Positions 1 to 9,950 of a stretch of DNA of 40,417 bases are shown here, one piece after another. Each line of letters opens with the position of its first letter. Within the stretch, counting starts at the first letter, position 1. This stretch comes from Candolleomyces eurysporus (lineage: Eukaryota > Basidiomycota > Agaricomycetes > Agaricales > Psathyrellaceae), in NCBI GenBank assembly GCA_027579435.1, contig JANBPK010001523.1, forward strand, positions 1 through 40,417, written 5' to 3'. The position numbers and the translations under genes were made by a program. The notes under the pieces are model-generated. The model saw only the letters and a list, made by a program, of their open reading frames with translations. It made no database searches and had not been told where the DNA came from.

Positions 1-396
1 AGGGGATGTGTCGTCGGATTGGTGCTTGAGCCATCGCGCCACAATAGACCTCTGGTGTTATCCGTACCATCACATGAAAGTATTTTTTATCATACTCATT
101 CACATTGGTGGTGTAGGTGAGAACTAAGAGTTTACTCATAGTAGAACCTGACAACAACTTAGCCTACGGGCTCCTTTCTCACTCAAGCATTCAAGTTTGA
201 ACAGCATGGGCATCCGCACTCATCAAAAGACGGTCAACCTCTGCTTGGCCCCATACTCAGTCATGTATTGTCTAGACCAAAACGGGCACCGATCTACAAC
301 GGCGATATCTACGGGGCTGTCACCAACATTTCAAACTGACGGGTCGACGCTGCATCAATGTCAGTGTCTGAGGAGGGGTCATAAGTCCCTGACGCT
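1..396. other. No recognisable gene
   Basis: Only short unconvincing reading frames are present. The stretch may be the decayed 5' part of the NACHT gene that follows, but no conserved motif is visible here. Confidence 0.4.
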
Positions 397-1010
397 ATGA
401 GAGTCCTCGAGTTTCTGTATCAACACGCCGCCACTGGAGCAATGCACGACTCAGATGAGCGCTTCCCTCCTCCACTGTGTCACCCTGGAACTCGCGGGGC
501 CGTTGTATGCTGTATCCTCGATTGGTACGGGTACCAGGTGGGGCCTGGAAAGCCTATCATGTGGGTCTGCGCGACTGTGGGCTGCGGGAAGACAGCCATT
601 GCGGGACAGTTGAAGAGAAATTGGAGGCAAAGTTGAAGGAGCTGAATTTCAAACCCCCCTCAGGAGCGACGCTCTTCTGGAGAACTTCCGCAGAGCGTAA
701 TAGTCCCGCGCTTCATCGTCACCCTTGCCTATCAGCTTTGCATATCCACCCCTGAACTCACTTCTTACATCGAGGACACTGTCAAGTGGAATCTTATGAT
801 CCTCACGAACGTTCCAAGGCTTCAGCTGAACAAGCTGGTCATTGAGCCTTTCAAGCGTTTGGAGATGTGGGATCCAGACTGCCCAATCAGTTGATCATCG
901 TCGATAGGCTTGACAAATGTATTGACTCGGATCGAGAGTTGCGAGTTGAGAAGTACGTGAAAGACCTGGAAATGAGTCTTGGCTCAGGTCATGTGAGGCT
1001 TTTGTATAAG
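397..1010 (+). pseudogene. Broken NACHT-domain (STAND NTPase) gene fragment
   Basis: This is a remnant of the mushroom-type NACHT NTPases, which are NLR-like signalling ATPases. The first frame (397-636) carries the usual lead-in (HDSDERFPPP, CHPGTR) and then a Walker A motif, ATVGCGKTAIAG. The frame then stops. Homology continues in another frame near 627-700 (LKELNF, RTSAERN) and in a further one from about 705 (RFIVTLAYQL, TPELTSYIEDTVKWN). A third block, in the frame open at 867-1010, holds a Walker B-like segment, LIIVDRLDKCIDSDREL, where the family usually has an acidic pair (VDGLDEC). At least two frame changes are needed and the Walker B acidic residue is altered, so the copy is probably dead. 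The sensor and repeat domains that normally follow are not seen. The family assignment rests on motif recognition. Confidence 0.7.
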
Positions 1011-1667
1011 CTCAGACAAGGGGTTTATTCTGGGTTCAAGGACCAAGTTAAACTTGGTGGTTCCAGGTTCTGGGCTTCACTAGATTGCTGAGGGTATTTA
1101 AGAGGGTCCAAATATGCCAAGACCACATTACTCCTTGTAACAGGGCTTGCATCTCTCCCATCAGTCATTTTGCAGCTCTGCCTGTTTTCTGTCTGCCATT
1201 TCAACATGTTTGTCCTGCTCTGCCATCATATTCAGTGCTGCATGGCACTGTTGCTTTCTATCTTGCCTGCACACTTCGCAAATGTCCATCCCAGCTTCCT
1301 TCCTTTTGTCAGCAATCCATCTGGTTCTGTGCCATCTGCTCACTTTGGGCTTACCTTCCTATTTCTTCATCCTCTTCCATTGGACATTTATTAAGTATGT
1401 CTCAATTATCCTTTTTCTCCCATTCAGTGCTTTTCATCTCTACAATCTCCCATCCTCCTTGCATGGCCATCCCCTCCCAATTCTGTGCCACCCATTCACT
1501 CTGGGCTGAGATGTGGTCTGCTGGGGGCAGGACACAGCACAGTGAGTGTCTAAAGCTAAAAACCTGGTGCTACAAAAGCCCTGCAAAATGCCTTGGCTCT
1601 TGCCATGTGAAGCATTGGCTGCTCCCACAGGTGAATTCTATTAAAAATGAGCTAAGGGGGCTCAATG
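1011..1667. other. Pyrimidine-rich spacer, no gene seen
   Basis: From about 1140 to 1500 the plus strand is strongly C/T-rich and AT-balanced, which leaves several long open frames of low-complexity composition. No domain, splice-bounded exon series or codon pattern supports a gene. Confidence 0.4.
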
Positions 1668-1852
1668 AGCTCCACTGAGGTGGCATTCACCTACAAGAGG
1701 GCTCGACAAGCTCCACTGAGGTGCCGTTCGCTTACAAGAGGGCTTGACGAGCCCCACTGAGGTGCCATTCACCTGCGACAGGGCTCGACGAGTCCCACCG
1801 AGGTGATATTCATCCACAACAGGGCTCGACGAGTCCCAGAGAGGCGGTATTT
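1668..1852. repeat. 41-bp tandem repeat, about 4.5 copies
   Basis: Four consecutive full units (1668-1708, 1709-1749, 1750-1790, 1791-1831) and a partial fifth (1832-1852) each begin with AGYYCCACYGAGGTG or a close variant and end in a GGGCTCGAC-type core. A more degenerate copy may lie just upstream (about 1627-1667). The unit length of 41 is not a multiple of 3, so it is unlikely to be coding. Confidence 0.9.
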
Positions 1853-1992
1853 AGTCTTAGACTTGTTCATAGACTTGAGTTACAGAGCTGTACAAACCGT
1901 TTCTAGGAATCGGGTCCAGGGTTGAGCTCTGGAGCTCCAGGGATCGGTCCCAGGGTTCAGAAATTTCTAGGGATCGGTCCCTAGAGTCCCCC

Positions 1993-2448
1993 TTAACCCT
2001 TCGAGTTCCCTTGGCGAAAGAGTGAGGAGCGACTTTCTTCAAGGGAGCGCTCGGTCTGCTGCTTCCTGGCACAAGGGCTGTCGTCTTCGATGTCGGAAGG
2101 GGATGAATCACGTTCGATGATTCTGCGGAGTGCATCGTAGGATAGCCTAGGGATCTTCGACATTTTTGCAGCTCTTCCCTGAGGTACGTCCGGAGAGGAG
2201 TCGAGGGGCGACGAGGACGGTAGGGAGCTCGGGAAAGGTCGCTTGCGGGAGACGACAGTCTCAGGCGTTTTAGGGAGCACCTAGAGGGACCATGAAATTA
2301 ATTTTATAAGATGAACGGCGATGAATGAACTCACCTGCGTCGCCACTGACCCCTCCTCATCATCCGAGATGCTGCGTTGCTACCAAAGCGCTCGAGTCAG
2401 CTAGGGTGAGACAAACGATGGTATTTGACTCACCTGGGTGTCTTGCAT
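1993..2448 (-). CDS. Small Ser/Pro-rich hypothetical protein (three exons, 115 aa)
   Basis: I do not recognise this protein. On the minus strand, exons 2448-2434, 2379-2335 and 2280-1993 join in one frame. The introns of 54 nt (2380-2433) and 54 nt (2281-2334) begin GTGAGT and end TAG. The product starts MQDTQ and contains an acidic stretch (SDDEEG), then a Ser/Pro-rich segment with basic patches (SRKRPF, RAAKMSK) and a second acidic/Ser stretch (SPSDIEDDSP). It looks disordered, with possible nuclear-type basic motifs and Ser-Pro phosphorylation sites. The ATG at 2448 is the first in frame after an upstream stop. Two well-formed introns in register argue for a real gene, but no homologue is known to me. 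Confidence 0.5.
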
Positions 2449-2951
2449 GCTGTGAGGGTTTTAATTGGCTTACGGTACGATGGTGAAAACAGGAAATGCC
2501 TTCCAGGTTTCGTCGTTCGCGAAAATCCTTATACGGAGAATTCAATCTCCGATTCAACTCCGATTCAGCACGTTCTCCATTTCGCACTTTCATGGACAGC
2601 AGGTTATTGACTCGTTGCGCCTGTCCGTAGGATTACTTTGACTCAACGGCGAGCCTCTCCATATAGTATGTATCGCTCACCATGAAAGTCATGGTAGTAC
2701 GCTTGGAAAGCCCTGCTGTGAGCCGGTGAGATACCATCACTGAGGTTCTTTGTTTATACGCCTGTCTCGTTTGTACACCGAGGTGCGCTTATCCGTTGAC
2801 GTACCTTTCCTCACCGGCTCTGCTGATCAGGTGGTGTACCAGTTACTCTATAGATTTTGAACACGAAGACTACAGCAGATGTGGAAAGGAGGCTCGTACT
2901 TCGAGTACAGCAGCCTATGGACAGATGCTGAATGGTGGTCCGAGTCGGACG
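2449..2951. other. Spacer, probable 5' region of the minus-strand small gene
   Basis: No convincing coding sequence. The plus-strand frame at 2796-3134 runs into the repeat duplication that follows and is probably accidental. Confidence 0.35.
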
Positions 2952-3281
2952 ACGGTAGACGAACAACCAAGGTTCGTAGTTCGAACAGCTAGAAACGTCG
3001 GTTTCTTCTCCTCAGAGCACTTGAAAATTGTGGAGCAGCAACAAAGCTTTGTTAGCCGTCGGCTATTTCTCATGAATCAAATGAGAAATAACTGTGATGT
3101 CTCCGGTTGCAATGGCGGTCAGAGTCTACGGTAGACGCACAACTGAGGTTGTAAGTTCAAGATGGCTAGTGACGTCGATTATATCACTTGAAAATTGTGT
3201 AGCAGTGACCGAGCTTCCTTAGCCATCAGCTATTTCTCGTAAATCAAACGAGAGATAATTGTGATTCCTCCAGTTGCAATG
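2952..3281. repeat. Tandem duplication (period 176 bp) with internal inverted repeats
   Basis: Two diverged direct copies start with the same ACGGTAGACG at 2952 and 3128. Both continue through matching blocks such as CACTTGAAAATTGTG and TTGCAATG. Each copy contains a hairpin-forming motif. In copy 1, TATTTCTCAT (3064-3073) pairs perfectly with ATGAGAAATA (3081-3090). In copy 2, TATTTCTCGT (3231-3240) pairs with ACGAGAGATA (3248-3257) with one mismatch. The spacers are similar 7-nt sequences. Confidence 0.85.
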
Positions 3282-3471
3282 ATAACCTGAAAGATCGGCG
3301 TACGTGATTGCCGCAATTAATTACAACGCGCTTTATCTGTTGTGTCAGAACTGAGGACTAACCGTAAGGAACATGAAGAATGAGAAGAAACTTGTTAATA
3401 CTAGTTGACTGTGACATCTTATAGCTTCATCTTCTGAACTCGTTCCCCAACGTCGAAAGCGAGAACTGAAA
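3282..3471. other. AT-rich spacer between repeat blocks
   Basis: Nothing recognisable; no open frame of note. Confidence 0.4.
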
Positions 3472-3848
3472 GCCAGCAATTTCTCGTGCAATCGGTGACT
3501 CGCCAGTTATTTCTCATATCCTCGACGACAAATACCTATCCCATCGCTCAATTCTCATATCTTTTACGACACATAATCAGCTCGTAAGTTATTTCTCGTG
3601 AGATTGGTGACAGATAATTCTGCTTGTAAGTTATTTCTCGCATTATCGACGAGAAATAACCGACCGGTGATTTATTTCTCGTATCCTCGACGACAAATAA
3701 CTAACCTTTGCAACAAATTATCAGCTCGTCAGTTATTTCTCGTGAAATCGACAACAAATAATTTGGCTCATCACTTATTTCTCGCATTATCAACGACAAT
3801 TAAAAAANCCGGTGACTTATTTCTTGCATCCTCGGCGACAAATAACTA
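3472..3848. repeat. AT-rich satellite of about 42-bp units with a 144-bp higher-order period
   Basis: The core (G)TTATTTCTCG recurs roughly every 42 bp, followed by variable blocks ending in a CGACAAATAA-type sequence. Three unit types repeat in order: GTGAGATTGG at 3588 and GTGAAATCG at 3732, then CATTATC blocks near 3640 and 3784, then a TATCCTCGACGACAAATAAC type near 3682 and 3826. The 3588 to 3732 offset gives a higher-order period of 144 bp. One unit holds a perfect 11-bp inverted repeat (3630-3640 with 3650-3660). An N at 3808 follows an A-run. Confidence 0.85.
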
Positions 3849-4429
3849 ACCGAGATCTTGAAACTGGCCTAAATCGCCTATCCCTATAACGGTACATGAG
3901 CTCACGTACCCGCAGTCAGATTGATAGTCTTTGACTACACTTTTCGCGCCGTTCACCACGTATGAGAGCGCGTTCGGAAGCTTTCAAAAAACGCTTCCAG
4001 ACGTTGCCTTCAGGGAAGGAAACGGACGCTTCCTCGTCAAGATATCGCAAACTCTTTGTTCTGTCTTTTATTATCACACTATCCTGTGTCTGTCTATCTC
4101 ATCTGTCTGTAAATTAAATGCCTCTCTGGCCCTTCCTCTCTAATTCACCCACCCTAGCTCTCCCTCAATATCCCTCCCTCACTCACCCTAGCCCACCCTA
4201 TGGCTCAACCCTACTCTCACCCTACGCCAAAAAAATATCACTCTTAACCCTAAGAACCAGTGACCGTGGGTAACTACTACTTTGTGAGGCATGCGCCTCT
4301 TGAAACTCTTCCATTGTCTTTGCACCTGCCTCCCTTGCTCTACATGCCAAATCCTCAGACTCTTTTGCCCCACAGATCCTGCTTGTCAGGAGGATAAAAT
4401 TTAAAAGTGGTCATTAAAGGCCTCGGAAA
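3849..4429. other. Non-coding stretch with CCCTA-like low complexity
   Basis: From about 4130 to 4260 the plus strand is C/T-rich with irregular ACCCTA/CCCTC blocks. It is not a regular telomeric array. No gene is supported. Confidence 0.4.
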
Positions 4430-4940
4430 TGCCACGCACAGTGCTGGCCCACTAGCCACAAGTCGTCATCCCTCGCACTCACCTGGCGCCATTCGAAGGT
4501 GGTGGTGGAGGTCGTCGTTGTCGTTGTCGTCCCCCGCAGTCACCCGCCGTCGTTGTCGTCATGCCCCACACGCACCCGCCGCCGTACCGTCGTTGTCGTC
4601 ATCTATCGCACTCCGCACTCGCACCATCCGAGGTTGTCCCTCGCCATCGCCGTCCCCCTCTAACTTCCTTCCCTTCTTTCCTGTCCCTCGCAGTCGCTGC
4701 CAGCGCCTTCAATTGGTAGAGCGCTGGATTATTCGGAGTCGGTGGCGATGTTGCACCCCTCCGTCGTTCGTAGTCGTCACCGGGCGAGGAGATGGTGGTG
4801 GTTGAGAGGAATGCGGTGGCTGTGACGTCCTTGCGGTTTCCAGCCATCTCGGCTTTTCTCGCACCAAGCCCACACGGTCTCGACGAAGGTCGTTCGGGTG
4901 CAACCCACCCACCAAACGACCATCGACGATAGACAAAGAT
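4430..4940 (+). repeat. Dispersed low-complexity element, copy 1
   Basis: This segment is rich in GTCGT and GGTGGT triplets and is clearly related to 9260-9950. Shared blocks in the same order include CTTTCCTGTCCCTCG, GAGTCGG, CGTCGYTCGTNGTCGT, GATGGTGGTGG or GGTGGTGGTGG, and CGAAGGTCGTT. The match is interrupted by insertions and looks roughly 70-75% identical by eye. It is probably a non-autonomous mobile element or a degenerate repeat family. No transposase, terminal repeat or target duplication was found, so the ends are approximate. Confidence 0.55.
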
Positions 4941-5977
4941 TCAGGAAATGAAAGCTCACCGTTTGCCAGTGACGACAGCCTTTTTTNGGTCTCCCCGAAA
5001 ACACCTTCCCGAAGACGGAACCTGCAGGCGAGGCTTCAGAATCAGACTACAGGTATGTATGTAGGTCTGCAGGTATTCGGTTCTTTTGTTCATGGATAAT
5101 CCCAATATTATTCCTATTGTGCGTACCGAGCTACCGTCAGCCAACGCGGACAAACGGAAGAGAGGGAGGAGTAAAAAGAACGTACAAGGTATACGGCGAA
5201 GCGACAGTTCGAGATTCTTTCCACTAGCCCTGGCGGCTTCCTCAAAGAAACCGAGTTGAGAATGACAACCACCGGATTTCCGTGCTACCATAGCCCCTTG
5301 AACGACATATCGTCTTGGCCTGGTGACGTGACCTTTGAAGTGAAATGGCAACGTGATATGCTCCAATCCTCACTCGTAAAACACAAGAGAATGAAATTGC
5401 AAATGGTATACAGAAATGAGTATATCAGAAATCGTAAGTCATATCCTCGGAATACACTAAAACCACAACACATAGGGGCGTATCTCTTCATCGTGGGTTC
5501 GTACGTTGGGTGGCGGAAATGGTCTCAGGTCGTCGCTCGCTGCTCCACTGAGTTGATCTGTTCTTTCGTAGCTGAGCCGCCTCGTCTAGTTGTCGTTTTG
5601 CGCCATGCGTGAGCATAAGACGTCCAAGGGTGTCGCGGAAGATCGAGGACGACGCGAGAAAGAAACAAGAGGGACGATGGAGCGAGGGGGGGGAAAGTGG
5701 GGGGATTTGCAGAAACGCCAAACAACAAACCCGGACCAAATGAGAACAAACTTTGTAGGAAACCAGAGTGTAAAAAAAANGTATAAATTTCTCGAAAGCG
5801 TCGGCAAGGAAAACAGAAGAGCGACTTCGAAAGCTAATTAAGAAAGCAGTGTCATGAGGAAAACAAAAGAAATGTCCGAAACCAAAGAGCGTCACAATAA
5901 ATAATAGTCGTCGATCTCATAACCAACAAAGAGAAACGGAAGCGAGGAACGAAAGAAAGATCGCATATGTAAGTAAA
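4941..5977. other. Gene-poor stretch, possibly 3' region of the minus-strand coiled-coil gene
   Basis: Reading frames here are short or interrupted by homopolymer Ns (4987, 5780). None has a recognisable domain or a coherent exon set. Confidence 0.35.
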
Positions 5978-8334
5978 TCACCTCGCCCCACTCCCACCAC
6001 TCACTTTCTTCAAGCTCCCGTTGATCGACGCCGAGTCGGGATACAAGCCCGCGCTTACAAGTGGGCTCGCACCAACACTCCCCTTCCTCGCTCTCTGGAC
6101 GCTGTTCGCAGCAGCCACGGCCCTAAGGAGGTTCCCTCCCGTCGTGCTTGCTCTTTTCTTCATCTTCACTGTACCGTTGGTGCTAGCGGTGGCCGAACTG
6201 GATGTGGATTCGCACTCCTTCCCACTCCCGCTTGAGCTCGAACCCGACGACGAGGATGACGACGAAGAGGAAGCCGTGGTGGCGGACGCCATAGATAACG
6301 AAGAGGCCGCCGAGGAGACGGTTGACGAGGAAGTGGTAGCCAACGACGACGACGACGACGACGACCCTCCACCAGCACCAAATAGCGCTACTGAACTCGT
6401 CCTCTCTCCCGAATTCGAAGTCGACGCATACCGATCCGCCTTTTTCAAAAACGGAGACGGTAAATTTTCCTGATCGCTAAAGTCGTATTCGGGCGCTGGA
6501 GGTTGTTGGGCAGTAGGGAGTACAGGGACGCTGACGCTCCTTGTGATACCGGAAAGGTGGGGGTGTCGCAACGGCTGAGGGGGATTCAACTGTTGCTGCT
6601 GCTTCGTCATCCCGGACCCATCGTCCTTGCTCCCCGAAGGCGAGATCAGCCCTACGGCTGCAGACGCCTCGGCCGACGAAGGAGGTATGCTCGACCCCNT
6701 CCGATGCCCCCGCATACTCGGTCGTCGGNTGNAGGTGGGGCGGTACTCGAACTCGCACTCGCACTCGCGGCGTCACGTGTCGACGGTGCAGGCAGAGTGA
6801 CGGTGTGGTCGTCGTGCTGCGGGGCGAGCGGACTGGTCTCCCGACTTCCCTCCCGACTCCTCGCCTTCTCCCTCACGGTGCCACTAGCCCTCCTCTTCTC
6901 CAACTCCTTCCGTGTCGTAGGGCTGGGAGGCTCCTCTCCGTTGTCCCCGCTGCTACTGCTCGGGCTCGGGCTCCTATCAACAGCGCCATTCCCAGCCACG
7001 TTACCCAAGGCCGAAGACGATTCCCGCCTCTCGAAAATCTTGCCAAAGTTCAACCCGACCTTGGGCGAGCACTCTTCGAACAGCCTCTTTACGCTCTTCT
7101 CCACCTGTGCGTTTGCGTTGGCAGGAGTAGGTGTCGCGAGAACTTCACCTGTAGCCGTCAACACGACACCCTTCATTGCAGACTGCAAGATCGAGGGAGG
7201 CGGAGCGTCTATGAGGGAGGGACGTGGTGCTACGGGAGTTTCGAGCGGGAAGGCAGACGGGATGGATGAGGGGAAGGCGGTAGTCGTTGAGGGTATCGCT
7301 GGCTTGGGTGTCGCTTGAACGTCGCCGTTCGTATGGCTATTGTATCGTGTACGGCGTGTGGTAGTCGTCGAGACGGGGGTTTCGTGAGTCGTATTCTTTC
7401 TCGATACGGGCTGGTGGGGTAGTGTGTTCTTGACCTCTTCAAGAGGTGTTTTCGTGGCTCTCGTTCCTACGCCGACACTCGTCAGTATCTCGCTCGTTGT
7501 ACCGAGGAAAGCGCACGCACCTTTTGCACCATCCTTCCTCTCTCTCCTGACCCTCAACTCCTTCTCCCTCAACTCTCGTTCCCTCTCCTCGGCCTCCAGC
7601 TGCTCCTCTTCCTCTCTGCGCTCCCTCTCGACCCTCTCAAGTACCTCTTTCTCGACGAGTTCTCGGAACTCTTGCTCGCGGTTGGCGGCCCACTGTTCGA
7701 CCTCCTGCTTCATCTCCTCTTCGCGTCGAGTCCAGGCTTCGCAGACTTCCTGTTCCCGGCGTCGAACAGCCTCCATGATCTCTTCCTCGCGTTTCGAAAT
7801 GGCGTTGGCGACTTCTTCTTCTCGCTTGATAACGAGGAGGCGTAGTTCTTCCTCGCGCTTCGCCACAGCGTGTTTGACGGCGAGCTCAAGCTGGGCCTGG
7901 ATTGACGACTCGACGAGGTGTTGAACAGCCGGTATCCGCTGAAAGTCTTCTGGGGACAGCTGGGAGAGGTGGTTGGATATTGATAACGAGGAGGCTGGGG
8001 AGGAGGATTGGAGCTGGGAGACGACTTGCTGGAGGTGCAGAATCTCTTGGTCTTTTCGGGCAAGCATTGAGGTGATTTCTTGTTCCCCACGAGCGATAAA
8101 CTGTTCACGATGAACGACATCGCGCTCGTGGTATTTCAGTTGCGAGAGCCTGGGGAGAAAGCACGTCAGCGTCTGCGGAAGGAAGCGGGACGAGAACCAA
8201 CGGGAGGGACGGAGGATGGGGACTCGGAAGGGTGAAAACTGGCCTCACATCTTCTCCGCCGTCGAGACCCTATGGACCAACTCTAAACCCTTCTCCTCGC
8301 CCTTTAACACCCGTACCCCTCGTAACACTAGTCG
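5978..8334 (-). CDS. Coiled-coil, Ser-rich protein resembling the tail of a NIMA-type kinase, N-terminus unresolved
   Basis: The main exon is 8149-5978. Joining it to an upstream exon (ending at 8249) across a 99-nt intron (8150-8248) gives the in-frame junction STAEKMLSQLKYHERDVV. This resembles the segment just after the catalytic domain of mushroom NIMA/NEK kinases (LELVHRVSTAEKML here). Next comes a long charged coiled coil of KREEE and RREQE heptads, then a disordered Ser/Thr/Pro region, the motif SDQENLPSPF (KEN-box-like) and a poly-Ser tract. The reading frame breaks at 6729-6732, but ignoring the two Ns there restores one frame to the TGA at 5978. A kinase domain would be expected upstream, but I find no glycine loop, HRDLKP or DFG on the minus strand to 10 kb. 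The exon 5' limit is unresolved (an in-frame stop lies at 8335-8337), so the start is unknown. Coding status is solid; the NIMA link is inference. Confidence 0.7.
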
Positions 8335-9259
8335 TCACCGCCGTCGTCGTCGTTCTCATCGCCAGGGACCCTCTAGCCGCCGTCACTGCCGTGGCAGTCG
8401 TCTCTGGTCGTCCCCAGCCGCCATTGTCGTCGTCGTCGTCGATCCGGGACACAGGAGCGACGATGCTTCGGGGTCGTCGGCGGGTGTCCGGCGAAGCTTG
8501 GTCTCCCTTGAACAAAGAGAGAGCATGGTCAGCAGCACGTCCTCAACACTCAAATGGTTCCAAAAGATAGAAGGAAGGCAAGAATATTCGAATTGGTGGA
8601 AGAACTATAGTCGGGAACGAGTCATGAATGCAAAGCCGGAACACGGGAATCAAAGACGTCCATGCAAGGACAAAAGTCGCAAGAACGAAAGACAAACAAC
8701 GAAAGTCAAATCAAACCACAACCCGCGATCAAATGAAAACCAAGAGAAACTCACCTGTTTAGCGCTCAACCTTTCCGAAACCAGACTGAACTCCCGTCCA
8801 AGCACGAAACTCGGGAGGGTTATGAGTCGAGCAAGGAAAGATCGGGGGGTTATCTCACCGCAGCCTACTGTTGTTATCGCTGTGGTGAAAGGACGGAAAC
8901 GACACGCACTGACGATGACGAACCACGCGGCACCAGGAATGGACTATACACCGTGAGGTAAACAACGAGCGAGGAAAACAAAGAGTTGGATCTCCGTCCT
9001 TGTTCATGAATGTGTCCAGCTCTTCGACCCAGGTTCCACGTTCAGCAAAGTATCTGCAGACGATGAATATTATGTCAGTACAAAAGGCAAGGAGATAGAG
9101 AAAGAACTGACAGCAAAGTATTGAATACACAGCCCAAGTTTAGCACCCACTCACATTTGCAGAATTACCGGAAAATATCGTATGAAGAGGCACTTCATAA
9201 GGTGCCATGAAATGCTATCCAACGTGTTGAGTGCGACGAAATTGAGAACCGTTGAAAGC
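8335..9259. other. Upstream region of the coiled-coil gene, exons uncertain
   Basis: On the minus strand, splice-like signals (GTGAG donors near 8753 and 8857) bound short open pieces, for example a frame containing YFAERGTWVEELDTFM near 9000-9055. They could be 5' exons, but none shows a known domain and the joins are ambiguous. The long pyrimidine-rich stretch on the minus strand (about 8540-8750) looks like a promoter or 5' UTR. Confidence 0.3.
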
Positions 9260-9950
9260 GACTCACGACCAGCAGTACTGAAGCTTACCCCGGTGTTCGA
9301 CGACGTTAGCGGGTGGTGGTAGCAGTAATGAACCAGGCGCCGCTGCTCGACGTTCACGGGTGGTGGCAGTGGTGCGCCGGTGGGAGCCATGGTTCAACGT
9401 TCGCAGGTGGTAGTGGTGGTGGTAGTAAGTTGGTGGGCACCGCCGCCACCGTTCTTCGTTGCCCACCACCAGGAGCTCGTCCGCTCTCCGAAATGGGAAT
9501 CGTTCCTCGTTTAAAACGCCTAGTCTTTCCCCTTTCCGATCCCCCCTTTCCAACCTCGGTTTCGCGTTGCGCCCCGGACTGATCTGGTGAAGGGCGGCGC
9601 TGACGGGAGGGGCGACGCCGTTCAGAACGTCGCCATCGCTTGGTGGAGGGTTAGACCATCCGAGGTGTCGCCGTTCTCCACCTTTCATCCGCCCATTTTC
9701 CTTTCCTCCTCTTCCTTCCTGTCCCTCGGCGTCACTGGCGCATTCAGAGTCGGCAGGTGTGTTTCATCCCCGTCGCTCGTCGTCGTTTGGTGAGGTGGTG
9801 GTGGTGGTCAAGAGAAGAGAGAAGCCAGTGGCCGTGCGATCCCTGCACGCGACTGGTGGGGCGCCCAAATATTTGTACACCGCCTGGTCGTCGAAGGTCG
9901 TTGGTGCCGCGGTGGACCACACAAAATTTCGACAAAGGTCAACGGTGATG
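9260..9950 (+). repeat. Dispersed low-complexity element, copy 2
   Basis: This is the second copy of the element at 4430-4940, in the same orientation. It is rich in GGTGGTGGT and GTCGTCG and shares the ordered blocks listed for copy 1. It lacks the roughly 24-nt hairpin segment present in copy 1 near 4700-4730. The open frames on both strands are of repetitive composition and are not considered genes. Confidence 0.55.

Noticed and set aside
3472..3848. CRISPR-like array
   Set aside because: The repeats are degenerate, the spacers are themselves repeated, and the genome is eukaryotic; it is a satellite.
4140..4270. Telomere-like CCCTA/ACCCT pattern
   Set aside because: The spacing is irregular and there is no (CCCTAA)n run; it is ordinary C/T-rich low complexity.
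6021..6473. Acidic poly-Asp/Glu open frame on the plus strand
   Set aside because: It is the complement of the Ser-rich coding tract of the minus-strand coiled-coil gene.
7424..7924. Ser-rich open frame on the plus strand
   Set aside because: It is the complement of the Glu/Arg-rich coiled coil on the minus strand.
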